Below are positions 1-6,354 of a DNA stretch of 10,843 nucleotides, piece by piece; the stretch's first letter is position 1; every line of letters starts with the position of its first letter. Source of the stretch: B1SED10-16 sp046498365 (GTDB taxonomy: Bacteria > Desulfobacterota > Desulfobacteria > Desulfobacterales > Desulfosalsimonadaceae); the NCBI GenBank assembly GCA_046498365.1, contig JAWOAV010000024.1, forward strand, positions 1-10,843, written 5' to 3'. Made by a program: the position numbers and the translations under genes. The notes under the pieces are model-generated. The model worked only from the letters and a program-made list of their open reading frames with translations, made no database searches and had not been told where the DNA came from.

Positions 1-365
1 CCGGCATCTTTGGCCATGGGAATGAATTCCTGGCCCAGGAAGGTGTCCACCGGCGCCCCGGCGATTTCAATGGCCGTGACCTTTTTTTCGCAGCAGACCC
101 GGAAAAAGTCCTGGAGCAGCTCCACCGGCAGGCGGATGGAGGGCATGGTGGTGATGTTGACGATAAACGGCTTGTCCGTGAGTTCCCGGGTCTGGTCGAC
201 GGCCGCGCGGAGATCATCGGCGGCGTTGTAATTGCCGGAGGTGAGATTGCCCATGGCGCCGGTGTTGCTGATGGCCGCGGCCAGTTCCGGTCTGGCGATC
301 CAGAGCATGCCGCCGCACTGGATGGGGTAGTCAATGCCGAACAGTTCGGTGATGCGGGTCTTCAT
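1..365 (-). CDS. Nitronate monooxygenase / 2-nitropropane dioxygenase-family flavoprotein, N-terminal part
   Basis: The minus strand encodes 121 residues from an ATG at 365, preceded by AAGGAG at good spacing; the gene runs off the left edge. The start MKTRITELFGIDYPIQCGGM, then a stretch on loss or gain of new positions (SNTGAMGNLTSG) and the strand DKPFIVNITTMPS, is the typical opening of the FMN-binding TIM barrel of NMO proteins, which oxidise alkyl nitronates; FabK-type enoyl-ACP reductases share the fold. The catalytic His region lies outside the window, so substrate cannot be assigned. The upstream DNA has a weak promoter candidate (TTGAAT 500-495, 16-bp gap, TTATGA 478-473) and a GC hairpin at 411-433 that would sit in the leader. 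The family is fairly sure; the exact enzyme is not. Confidence 0.85.
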   Translation of the reverse strand, partial: MKTRITELFGIDYPIQCGGMLWIARPELAAAISNTGAMGNLTSGNYNAADDLRAAVDQTRELTDKPFIVNITTMPSIRLPVELLQDFFRVCCEKKVTAIEIAGAPVDTFLGQEFIPMAKDA

Positions 366-576
366 GGGTGCTCCTTTGACGATAGATGAGGTATCGGCCG
401 GCTGCCCCGTGCCGGCGATTTTTTGTCACCGGCATGGACGCCTCCGTAAAAAAAGCAGGATGCATAAAAGCGTCATAACCCGTATGGACTGGGAATTCAA
501 GGCGTTTTGTTTTTTTTCAATTAGGTACCCCTGCGAGGTCCTCCTGATCATCTGAAACAAAATTCAGTATTTTTTA

Positions 577-622
577 TTGACGACGCCATCTTGATGGCAT
601 ATTCTGATATCAGAATGATGGC
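577..622 (+). promoter_or_regulatory. vapBC promoter with overlapping palindromic operators
   Basis: TTGACG (577-582), a 17-bp spacer and TATTCT (600-605) form a good sigma-70 promoter. Two palindromes overlap it: GCCATC-TT-GATGGC at 585-598 between the boxes, and the perfect 16-mer ATTCTGATATCAGAAT at 601-616 covering the -10 box; a third GATGGC follows at 617-622. VapB-type ribbon-helix-helix antitoxins repress their own operon by binding such palindromes, so these are the likely operators. The binding itself is inferred. GAGGTG at 640-645 is the ribosome binding site for the antitoxin gene. Confidence 0.7.
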
Positions 623-650
623 AATTAATACATCAGTATGAGGTGTCTGT

Positions 651-911
651 ATGAAAGCAATAACGATACGCGGTATTGAACCTGAAGTAGCTGAAAAATT
701 AAAAAAAACCGCAAGTTTGCAGGGGAAAAGCGCAAACCGGCTGGTACTTGATATGATAAAAAAAGAGCTCGGTTTTGAAAAAGAGAAAAGATTTTCCCGG
801 CGGTACCATGATCTTGATGCTTTGTTCGGAAAATGGAGTGACGATGAATTTCAAAAAATCAGCAATGCAATCGAGCAGGAAAGACAAATCGATCCGGAAC
901 TCTGGTCATGA
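651..911 (+). CDS. vapB: VapB-family antitoxin (ribbon-helix-helix)
   Basis: An 86-residue protein. The first ~45 residues (MKAITIRGIEPEVAEKLKKT, then SANRLVLDMIKKEL) fit a ribbon-helix-helix DNA-binding fold: a short beta strand with alternating side chains followed by two helices. The charged C-terminal half (YHDLDALFGKWSDDEFQ...) with a tail ending in DPELWS is the part that usually wraps the toxin and blocks its active site. The gene overlaps the downstream PIN toxin by 4 bp (ATGA at 908-911), so the two are translationally coupled. Expected role: neutralise VapC and, alone or with VapC, repress the promoter just upstream. The symbol follows the toxin type; the pair could equally be called FitA/FitB-like. 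Confidence 0.85.
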   Translation: MKAITIRGIEPEVAEKLKKTASLQGKSANRLVLDMIKKELGFEKEKRFSRRYHDLDALFGKWSDDEFQKISNAIEQERQIDPELWS

Positions 912-1294
912 AAAAAGTAATGATTGATACAAATATTTATTCCCTGGCCATGAAAGGTGACCCACAGGTGGTTGAGGTGTTGCAGCGGATCGAACAAATA
1001 GGCATCTCGGCAGTAAGTATCGGCGAGCTTTTTTCAGGATTCCGGGCCGGCAGCAGGGAAAAAAGAAACAGGGAGGAGCTCGAAATCTTCCTGGATTCGC
1101 CAAGAGTATTGGTTCACAGCATAGAGGTGGAGACAGCTGATTTTTATGCGGCCATATTGAACCGGCTCAAATCCGCCGGCACGCCCGTTCCAACAAATGA
1201 TATATGGATTGCAGCCTCTGCCTTTCAGCACGGATATAAACTTTTTTCAAATGATAAACATTTCCGTTTTATCCACGGCCTGGTTCAAATATGA
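908..1294 (+). CDS. vapC: VapC-family PIN-domain toxin (ribonuclease)
   Basis: A 128-residue protein that is a single PIN domain of normal length. All four acidic metal-binding residues are visible: D7 in MIDTN, E40 in SIGELFSGF, D98 in TNDIWIAASA and D116 in FSNDKHF. PIN toxins bind Mg or Mn and cleave RNA, in studied cases often initiator tRNA or rRNA loops; the target here cannot be read. The acidic site is complete, so the toxin is probably active. It is coupled to vapB through the ATGA overlap. The next gene starts 38 bp downstream and may be read from the same transcript. Confidence 0.9.
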   Translation: MKKVMIDTNIYSLAMKGDPQVVEVLQRIEQIGISAVSIGELFSGFRAGSREKRNREELEIFLDSPRVLVHSIEVETADFYAAILNRLKSAGTPVPTNDIWIAASAFQHGYKLFSNDKHFRFIHGLVQI

Positions 1295-1331
1295 TTTTCC
1301 TTCTATTTCAAAAAAAGAGAGGGCAGGGACG

Positions 1332-1880
1332 ATGAAGGGATGGAACGAAGACGAAGTGAAAAACAAGTCGCTCATGGCCCCTTGCGGCCTGTATTGCGGC
1401 ACCTGCGCGGTGTATATAGCGACGCGGGACAACAATGAAAAGTTTAAGACCGTCATGGGCAACCTCTACGGTTCTAAACCGGAAGAGACCGAATGCCTGG
1501 GCTGCATGCAGCCGAACCCGCCGAAAAAGCTGTATGCGATCTGCCAGCTGTGCGGAATCCGGGATTGCATTCAATCCAAAGGATATTATTCCTGCCATCA
1601 ATGCGATGCGTGGCCCTGCGGGCTTATCGAAAAATTTCCGTTATCCACCGGCGCCCGGGTGATGAAGCGGACGATACCCATATGGCGGGAAAAGGTCGCG
1701 GCGCTGGGGGATGAAGCAGGAAGCGAAGCGTGGGCACGCTCGGAGTGCGAGCGCTATCATTGCCCGTCGTGCGGTTCTCCGCTGTTTCGGGGCGCACAGC
1801 GATGCCGGGCCTGCAAGGCAGACGTGGCCGAAGCGTTGGATGGGACGTTTGAATTCAAGGCTTCAGAGTCGGACACATAA
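1332..1880 (+). CDS. DUF3795 cysteine-rich zinc-binding protein
   Basis: 182 residues from ATG 1332; a longer reading from 1197 would overlap vapC by about 100 bp and is less likely. The N-terminal block LMAPCGLYCGTCAVYIATRD is the signature of DUF3795, with cysteines at 18, 22 and 25, followed by further pairs (CLGCMQ, CQLCGIRDC, CHQCDAWPC). The C-terminal CPSCGSPLF...CRACKAD is a four-cysteine zinc ribbon of the kind found at the ends of many small bacterial proteins. The protein is probably cytosolic and binds zinc or another metal. DUF3795 has no established function. The gene follows vapC closely but its role need not be related. Confidence 0.8.
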   Translation: MKGWNEDEVKNKSLMAPCGLYCGTCAVYIATRDNNEKFKTVMGNLYGSKPEETECLGCMQPNPPKKLYAICQLCGIRDCIQSKGYYSCHQCDAWPCGLIEKFPLSTGARVMKRTIPIWREKVAALGDEAGSEAWARSECERYHCPSCGSPLFRGAQRCRACKADVAEALDGTFEFKASESDT

Positions 1881-1905
1881 CATCTCCGGGAACACCCGGT
1901 TCCGT

Positions 1906-1934
1906 TTGATTTCGTCTGACAAAGTCATTAGCAT
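1906..1934 (+). promoter_or_regulatory. Possible promoter for the diguanylate cyclase gene
   Basis: TTGATT (1906-1911), a 17-bp gap and TAGCAT (1929-1934) lie between the DUF3795 gene and the cyclase gene. Just before it, a short GC hairpin (CCGGG-AACA-CCCGG, 1886-1899) with no proper T-run could weakly end the upstream transcript. Both box matches are modest, so this is only a candidate. Confidence 0.3.
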
Positions 1935-1970
1935 TCAATTGTATATAGAGAAATAGATACCCGGAAACAG

Positions 1971-2087
1971 ATGATCTATGATGTCGATCCGGATGCCAGC
2001 GTGCTGTTCGGGCAGAAAACGCTGCATGCCGCCAGTTGTGACTGCAGTGATAAAGTCATCGACAGTCGCCGCCAAGGGGAAAAATGA
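1971..2087 (+). CDS. Hypothetical 38-residue small ORF overlapping the cyclase start
   Basis: The ORF starts with ATG 1971 (MIYDVDPDASVLFGQKTL...) and ends with TGA at 2085-2087, inside an ATGA overlap with the cyclase start at 2084. It is preceded by GGAAAC, a weak ribosome binding site. It could be a leader peptide whose translation couples to the cyclase, or the remnant of a longer gene, since the frame stays open back to 1932 without a standard start. I do not recognise the sequence. Support rests only on the stop-start overlap and could be chance. Confidence 0.3.
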   Translation: MIYDVDPDASVLFGQKTLHAASCDCSDKVIDSRRQGEK

Positions 2088-3910
2088 GTGCTCCAGACAT
2101 AAAAAAAATGACGCCGGAAGAAATTCAGCGGCTCTTTGACAAGCTGCAAGCGGAAAATACGGCGCTGCGCCGTGCTGCGGAGCAGGGAGATAACGAGGGA
2201 AGCATCCGGGCAGACCGGGACTACATATATAATATCTTCAATTCCATGCCGCAGTATGTCGCGGTTGTAAGCGAGGATTTCCGTTATGAGTTCATCAACA
2301 TCGCCATGTTGAAGCTGTTGGAGTTTGTGGGTCAAAAAATAGACCTCCAGCCGATGATTGGGATGCCATGTTATACTTTTACAGGCAGTGAAAACCGCTG
2401 CGCCTACTGCCCGATACCGCGGCTTTTGTCCCGGAAAGATATAAAATCAGCCGTATATCAGCATGAGATTTTCGGCAGGATACTGGAGGGAGTGGCAACA
2501 AAACTGAAAAATCTCGATGACTCCGTTTCCATTCTTGTTTTCATGCAGGATGTTACGGATCAAAGGGAATTGGGGCATTCGCTGCAAAAGAGCGAATTGC
2601 GGTTCAAGGCCCTGTTTGACGAGTCTCCTGTCTCGATTATGATCCACGACAAGGATACCGGTGAAATTATCGACGCAAATGAAGCGGCTTACAAGGCGTA
2701 CGGTTTCGACAGCCTTGCCCGGCTGCAGGAAAATGAAATCTGGCTTCCTCCGCCGTATTCGAGGAAGGAAGCGCTTGACTGGATTCATAAGGCGGCATCC
2801 ATAGGGACGCAGCAATTTGTGTGGATGAACCGAAAGGTTTCGGGCGAGATTTTCTGGGAGCATGTTACGCTGAGGGCCATCAGGCTTGGCGATATGGATC
2901 GGGTAATGGCGACCAGCATTGATATCACCGAGCGCAAGCGGGCAGAACAGCAATTGCACGAAAGTGAAGAGCGGCTGCGGGGCATTACGGAGTCAACGCG
3001 GGACGCCATTATCATGATGGATCCCAAAGGAGCCATTTCTTTTTGGAACCCGGCGGCGGAAACAATTCTGGGGTACCGGTCCGAAGAGGCCATCGGGCGG
3101 GACCTGCATGAATTGTTGGCGCCAAAGCGCTATCTGGAAGCATTCCGGGCGGCATTCCCCCCGTTCAGGAAAACCGGCCGGGGAAATGCGATTGGCAAAA
3201 CAGTGGAGATGTCGGCCATCCAAAAAAAGGGGCACGAGATCATCATCTCCCTTACGCTTTCGGCGGTTTTCCTCCAGGGAGAATGGCACGCCGCGGGTGT
3301 TATCCGCGATGTCACCGAGCACAGAAAAATGCAGGAAGATCTGGCGAAAATGGCCTCTGTTGATGAACTGACAGACCTTTTCAATCGCAGGGTATTTATG
3401 GAATATCTGGAGCATGAGGTTTCTCGATTCAAGCGGTACAAAAAGACCGCTATCGTGATGATGCTGGATCTGGACCACTTCAAAAAAATTAATGATACCC
3501 ATGGCCATGCTGCAGGAGACATGGTTCTGCGTCAATTTGGGGGATTGCTTAAAGCGACCGTTCGCGAAACGGATATTTCCGGGCGCGTCGGCGGCGAGGA
3601 GTTCGCCTTGCTGCTGCCGGAAACAACCCTTGACGACGCGATGCTGCTGGCAAAAAGAATTCTGAAAAATGTCAGAGAAAGCGTTGTTGCAACGGTTGCC
3701 GGAGATGTAAGGTATACAACCAGCATCGGTTTTGCCGAACTGCAGCAGGATGACACCCATATTGACCAGTTGATGGCCAGGGCCGATGCGGCGCTCTATC
3801 GTGCAAAGAACAAGGGCAGGAACAGGGTTGAGATGGGTTCCAGTAAACAAAAAGAGGAATTTTCAGGCGTTGGTGATCAAAATGACGGGTCAGGACCCCA
3901 AAAAGATTGA
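2084..3910 (+). CDS. Diguanylate cyclase with three PAS domains (PAS-PAS-PAS-GGDEF)
   Basis: 608 residues, no transmembrane segment or signal peptide, so a cytosolic sensor. Order: short coiled coil (~10-45); PAS1 (~50-165); PAS2 from ~173 (RFKALFDESPVSIMI); PAS3 from ~297 (RLRGITESTRDAIIMM) ending in VIRDVTEHRKMQEDL; GGDEF domain ~420-590 starting DELTDLFNRR. The active-site loop is GGEEF at 503-507, and RETD at 494-497 is an intact product-inhibition I-site at the standard five-residue spacing. The enzyme should therefore make cyclic di-GMP from two GTP and be inhibited by it. PAS1 carries C96, C106 and C109 (a C-x9-C-x2-C pattern), which could bind a metal or respond to redox; the ligand is unknown. 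AAGGGG precedes the ATG. A small membrane protein gene overlaps its 3' end. A GEMM riboswitch lies in the same window. Confidence 0.93.
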   Translation: MSAPDIKKMTPEEIQRLFDKLQAENTALRRAAEQGDNEGSIRADRDYIYNIFNSMPQYVAVVSEDFRYEFINIAMLKLLEFVGQKIDLQPMIGMPCYTFTGSENRCAYCPIPRLLSRKDIKSAVYQHEIFGRILEGVATKLKNLDDSVSILVFMQDVTDQRELGHSLQKSELRFKALFDESPVSIMIHDKDTGEIIDANEAAYKAYGFDSLARLQENEIWLPPPYSRKEALDWIHKAASIGTQQFVWMNRKVSGEIFWEHVTLRAIRLGDMDRVMATSIDITERKRAEQQLHESEERLRGITESTRDAIIMMDPKGAISFWNPAAETILGYRSEEAIGRDLHELLAPKRYLEAFRAAFPPFRKTGRGNAIGKTVEMSAIQKKGHEIIISLTLSAVFLQGEWHAAGVIRDVTEHRKMQEDLAKMASVDELTDLFNRRVFMEYLEHEVSRFKRYKKTAIVMMLDLDHFKKINDTHGHAAGDMVLRQFGGLLKATVRETDISGRVGGEEFALLLPETTLDDAMLLAKRILKNVRESVVATVAGDVRYTTSIGFAELQQDDTHIDQLMARADAALYRAKNKGRNRVEMGSSKQKEEFSGVGDQNDGSGPQKD

Positions 3911-4124
3911 AGATTACAAGAAATCCGGTTTTTTCAAAGACTTCTCGGTCGGCTGCGGAACCCTCATATTGCTTGGTATTCTGATATTTGTGGTGCTGCC
4001 GCTTGTGGCGATTGCCTTCAAAATTGCCTTATGGCTCGCTGTTCCCGTGGTCGTTGTCGCCCTGGTTGTTTTTGCCGTGGCGCTGCTGGGGCGCTTCGTC
4101 TCAAAGGCAAGAAAGCACTGGTGA
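3882..4124 (+). CDS. Small two-helix membrane protein, function unknown
   Basis: 80 residues from ATG 3882, the first ATG that leaves a sensible N-terminus; GGTGAT lies just before it. The start is 29 bp inside the end of the cyclase gene, so translation is probably coupled. A charged N-terminal ~22 residues (QDPKKIEDYKKSGFFKDF) precede two hydrophobic segments, about 24-46 and 50-69, and a basic tail (RFVSKARKHW), suggesting both ends face the cytoplasm. I do not recognise a family. The overlap suggests a job linked to the cyclase, perhaps membrane tethering, but that is a guess. Its stop is 5 bp from the end of the convergent gene at 4130. Confidence 0.65.
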   Translation: MTGQDPKKIEDYKKSGFFKDFSVGCGTLILLGILIFVVLPLVAIAFKIALWLAVPVVVVALVVFAVALLGRFVSKARKHW

Positions 4125-4129
4125 ATCGA

Positions 4130-4471
4130 CTACTCCTCCCGTTTTTCAATATCGTCCTCAAGGGCGTCAAAAACCATGCTGTGGTACTCGACATCGAACC
4201 ATTCCCGGAAAGTTGCCAGGGTGACGTCCTTGGGCCACAGGGATTCGTCCGCTATCCACCCCTCCATTTCGCCGGAAAAGAGCACCTCGAAATTGCTTTC
4301 AATGATCGTTACCGCTTCTTCTTTATCGCGGCATTCGGGCAGCAGGATGACGGTGCACTCCTCGCGCACGTCGGAAAGCGTCAGCGGGTTTTCGGGATCA
4401 TGGGAATTGACCCAGTCCACCAGCGGTTGTTTGCCCTTGATGATGACAGCCTCTCGATTGATCAGAAACAA
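4130..4471 (-). CDS. Hypothetical acidic protein, 113 residues, TTG start
   Basis: I chose TTG at 4471-4469 because a perfect AAGGAGG lies five bases upstream and the protein then begins (M)FLINREAVIIKGKQPLVDWV. A longer frame back to 4546 would run through a GC hairpin and into the end of the neighbouring gene. The product is soluble and acidic, with no signal peptide; the best marked region is near the C-terminus (WPKDVTLATFREWFDVEYHS), followed by a charged tail DALEDDIEKREE. It looks like a conserved small protein of unknown function, and I can assign none. It lies 67 bp downstream of the TrhA-like gene on the same strand and may be cotranscribed with it. Confidence 0.65.
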   Translation of the reverse strand: MFLINREAVIIKGKQPLVDWVNSHDPENPLTLSDVREECTVILLPECRDKEEAVTIIESNFEVLFSGEMEGWIADESLWPKDVTLATFREWFDVEYHSMVFDALEDDIEKREE

Positions 4472-4501
4472 TGTGTCCTCCTTTTGAAATGGCCATTTTT
4501 T

Positions 4502-4540
4502 GCCCTGCTGCGGCCCGCTTCCTGCGGGGGCAGGGCTTTT
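4502..4540 (-). other. Intercistronic GC-rich hairpin
   Basis: GCCCTGC (4502-4508) pairs with GCAGGGC (4530-4536), and inside it CCCGC (4514-4518) pairs with GCGGG (4524-4528). It sits between the TrhA-like gene and the 113-residue gene. On the minus strand, the direction of both genes, no T-run follows, so it is not a clear terminator; it may protect or process the mRNA. On the plus strand TTTT follows (4537-4540), a weak terminator shape with no obvious gene to serve. Confidence 0.5.
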
Positions 4541-5219
4541 ATGCAATAGGGGTCAGGTACAGCAGTATGCCCACAAAGTGCAGCGTGCTGCCGCCGAGTA
4601 CGAATAGATGCCATATGGCATGGTTGAATGGAATCCGTTTCCAGACGTAAAAGACAATGCCGCCGGTGTAGAGCAGCCCCCCGAAAACGATCCAGAGCAG
4701 AAGGCCGGCGGGCAGCATGGCCAGCATCGGTTTGATGGCGATAATGGCCAGCCAGCCCATGGCGATATAGATGGCGAGGCTTACCCATTCGCTGCGGTCG
4801 AGGAATATAAACTTGTAGACGAGCCCGGCCGCTGCCATGGTCCAGATCAGGACGAACAGGGTCCACCCCCAGGTGCCGCGCATGGCGATCAGCAGTATCG
4901 GGGTGTAGGTGCCGGCGATGAGCAGGTAAATGGAGGAATGATCGAGCATGCGAAAAATTTTTTTCAGCTTCTCGCCGGTCACGGCATGGTACAGGGAGGA
5001 GGCCAGGTACAGGGTGAACAGGGAAATCCCGTATATCGTAAATCCTGCAATCCGCCACAGATCGCCGTTTTCACGGGCAAGGAGCAGCAGGGTGACAAGC
5101 GCCGCAACGCTCAAAAGGGCGCCGATGCCATGGGTGACGGTATTGGCGATTTCCTCGCCGGTGGTGTAGCGGCGCGATGGAGCGGGCGGAGCGGGGTATG
5201 CTTGCGTTTTGCGTGACAA
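4539..5219 (-). CDS. trhA: TrhA / hemolysin III (PAQR) family membrane protein
   Basis: 226 residues, the usual size, with seven hydrophobic segments. Family marks are present in order: GEEIANTVTHG (E23, H30) before helix 1, SSLYHAVTG after helix 2, LDHSSIYLLIAGTYTP in helix 3, and HAIWHLFVLGGSTLHF in the last helices. The Glu, Asp and His residues correspond to the metal site of the PAQR superfamily. Family members are inner-membrane proteins connected with membrane lipid fluidity; the name hemolysin III came from an early screen and does not imply a toxin. The start is TTG 5219-5217, since no ATG occurs in the first third of the frame; GGGAGG lies 10 bases upstream, a rather long spacing. 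A gene for a small acidic protein follows. Confidence 0.9.
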   Translation of the reverse strand: MSRKTQAYPAPPAPSRRYTTGEEIANTVTHGIGALLSVAALVTLLLLARENGDLWRIAGFTIYGISLFTLYLASSLYHAVTGEKLKKIFRMLDHSSIYLLIAGTYTPILLIAMRGTWGWTLFVLIWTMAAAGLVYKFIFLDRSEWVSLAIYIAMGWLAIIAIKPMLAMLPAGLLLWIVFGGLLYTGGIVFYVWKRIPFNHAIWHLFVLGGSTLHFVGILLYLTPIA

Positions 5220-5257
5220 GGGGCAGTCGCCTCCCGTTGGTTACAATTTCAGCCTGG

Positions 5258-5431
5258 AAAATAAATTTGACGGCTTCGTAAAAAGTCCAATATCTGCGTT
5301 GCGCACAATTTTTGAAGAATCTCACGTACGGCTACGTACGATCAATTCTTCAAAAATTGCACGCGCCTTGATCTTGAACATTTTACAAAGGCGTCTGAAA
5401 ACGACTTTTACGAATTCATTAAATTTATTTT
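5258..5431. repeat. 174-bp nested palindromic element (MITE-like)
   Basis: The ends are inverted repeats: AAAATAAATTT (5258-5268) against AAATTTATTTT (5421-5431), then TTCGTAAAAAGTC against its near-complement GACTTTTACGAA (5403-5414). In the middle, CAATTTTTGAAGAAT (5306-5320) and ATTCTTCAAAAATTG (5345-5359) are exact complements, enclosing CGTACG-GCTA-CGTACG. No ORF lies inside. Terminal repeats of this form (TTCGTAAAAAGTC...) resemble dispersed palindromic elements I associate with Desulfobacterota genomes, so this is probably a non-autonomous mobile or structural repeat. The family assignment is from memory and inference; the symmetry is seen directly. Confidence 0.75.
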
Positions 5432-5456
5432 ACAAAACTTTTCCAGCCGGTACAAT
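5429..5456 (+). promoter_or_regulatory. Likely promoter of the patatin operon
   Basis: TTTACA (5429-5434), a 16-bp spacer and TACAAT (5451-5456) each match the sigma-70 consensus at five of six positions. The -35 box straddles the right end of the palindromic element, so insertion of that element may have created or altered this promoter. Transcription would start near 5463, about 105 bp before the ATG at 5569. Confidence 0.5.
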
Positions 5457-5568
5457 GTTTTTATCGTCCATTTTTTTCGTCCCCTGACGCTTCTGTGCCG
5501 TTGCATAGCATAAACGCCAGACGACCGAGACCGGATACTTCCATCTTCGGGAAAGGAGCACAGCCAGG

Positions 5569-6354
5569 ATGAGAGAGCAGAAAATCGGGATTGCACTGGG
5601 CGGCGGCGCCATTCTCGGAGCGGCCCATATCGGCGTTTTAAAGGCGTTCCAGGAGAAAGAAATTGCCATCAGCGCAATCAGCGGTACCAGTATCGGCTCT
5701 TTTATCGCTGCGTTATACGCCTTTGACGTGACGCCGGAGGAAATCGAAAAGATCGCATCGGAGCTCAACTGGCTCGATGTTTCCGGGTTTGCTTTCTCCC
5801 GGCTGGGCCTGCTCACCAATGAAAAGATGGGGCGGAAGATCACGGACGTTCTGAGGGAGGTCAAATTCGAAGACGCCCGGATCCCGCTGTCCATGATCGC
5901 CACCGATGTGGGCGGGTTTGAAAAGGTTATACTGGAATCGGGCGACGTTGCCCTGGCCGTGATGGCCAGCACGTGCGTGCCGGGGATTTTCACGCCCGTG
6001 GAGATCGATGACCGGATGCTGGTTGACGGGGGGCTCATGGAAAACGTGCCCATTACGCCGCTGTTCAACCGGGACCTGGACATCATCATCGGCGTGGACC
6101 TCAATGCCGGCCGCAAATACAAAAAACCCGAGGACCTGATCGATGTCGTTCTCAACGCCATCGACATCACCATTGACAACGCCACCCGCATGCAGACCCA
6201 GAAAGCCGACCTGGTGATCGCCCCGAAATTATCGGCTTACAACCGCACCGACCGGGGGCATGTCCCGGACCTGATCAAGGAAGGCTATACGGCGGCCACG
6301 CTCGCAATTGCCGCTTTTCGGAAAAATGCAGACCTGCAGGAGGGATCATCATGA
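5569..6354 (+). CDS. Patatin-like phospholipase (RssA-type)
   Basis: 261 residues forming one patatin domain. The oxyanion loop is GGGAILGAAHIG (11-22), the nucleophile elbow GTSIG gives Ser41, and the catalytic Asp is D153 in LVDGG, so the Ser-Asp dyad is complete. No signal peptide or transmembrane helix is seen, so it is a cytosolic or peripheral esterase/lipid acyl hydrolase; its natural lipid is not readable. AAGGAG lies about 11 bases before the ATG. The stop overlaps the next start as ATGA (6351-6354), which makes a coupled two-gene operon with the beta-propeller protein. Confidence 0.92.
   Translation: MREQKIGIALGGGAILGAAHIGVLKAFQEKEIAISAISGTSIGSFIAALYAFDVTPEEIEKIASELNWLDVSGFAFSRLGLLTNEKMGRKITDVLREVKFEDARIPLSMIATDVGGFEKVILESGDVALAVMASTCVPGIFTPVEIDDRMLVDGGLMENVPITPLFNRDLDIIIGVDLNAGRKYKKPEDLIDVVLNAIDITIDNATRMQTQKADLVIAPKLSAYNRTDRGHVPDLIKEGYTAATLAIAAFRKNADLQEGSS

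Noticed and set aside
2993..3850. 285-codon minus-strand frame opposite the PAS3-GGDEF region.
   Set aside because: It is antisense to a well-defined GGDEF protein and shows no domain of its own.
4130..4546. Longer version of the 113-residue minus-strand protein starting at TTG 4546.
   Set aside because: It would translate through the GC hairpin and overlap the TrhA stop; the internal TTG at 4471 has a perfect AAGGAGG at correct spacing.
4608..5216. 202-codon plus-strand frame opposite the TrhA gene.
   Set aside because: It is antisense to a well-recognised seven-helix protein, its translation is low-complexity Gly/Asp/Gln-rich with no family marks, and it has no ribosome binding site.
5430..6191. 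253-codon minus-strand frame opposite the patatin gene.
   Set aside because: It is serine- and arginine-rich antisense sequence, while the plus-strand patatin has all its catalytic motifs.
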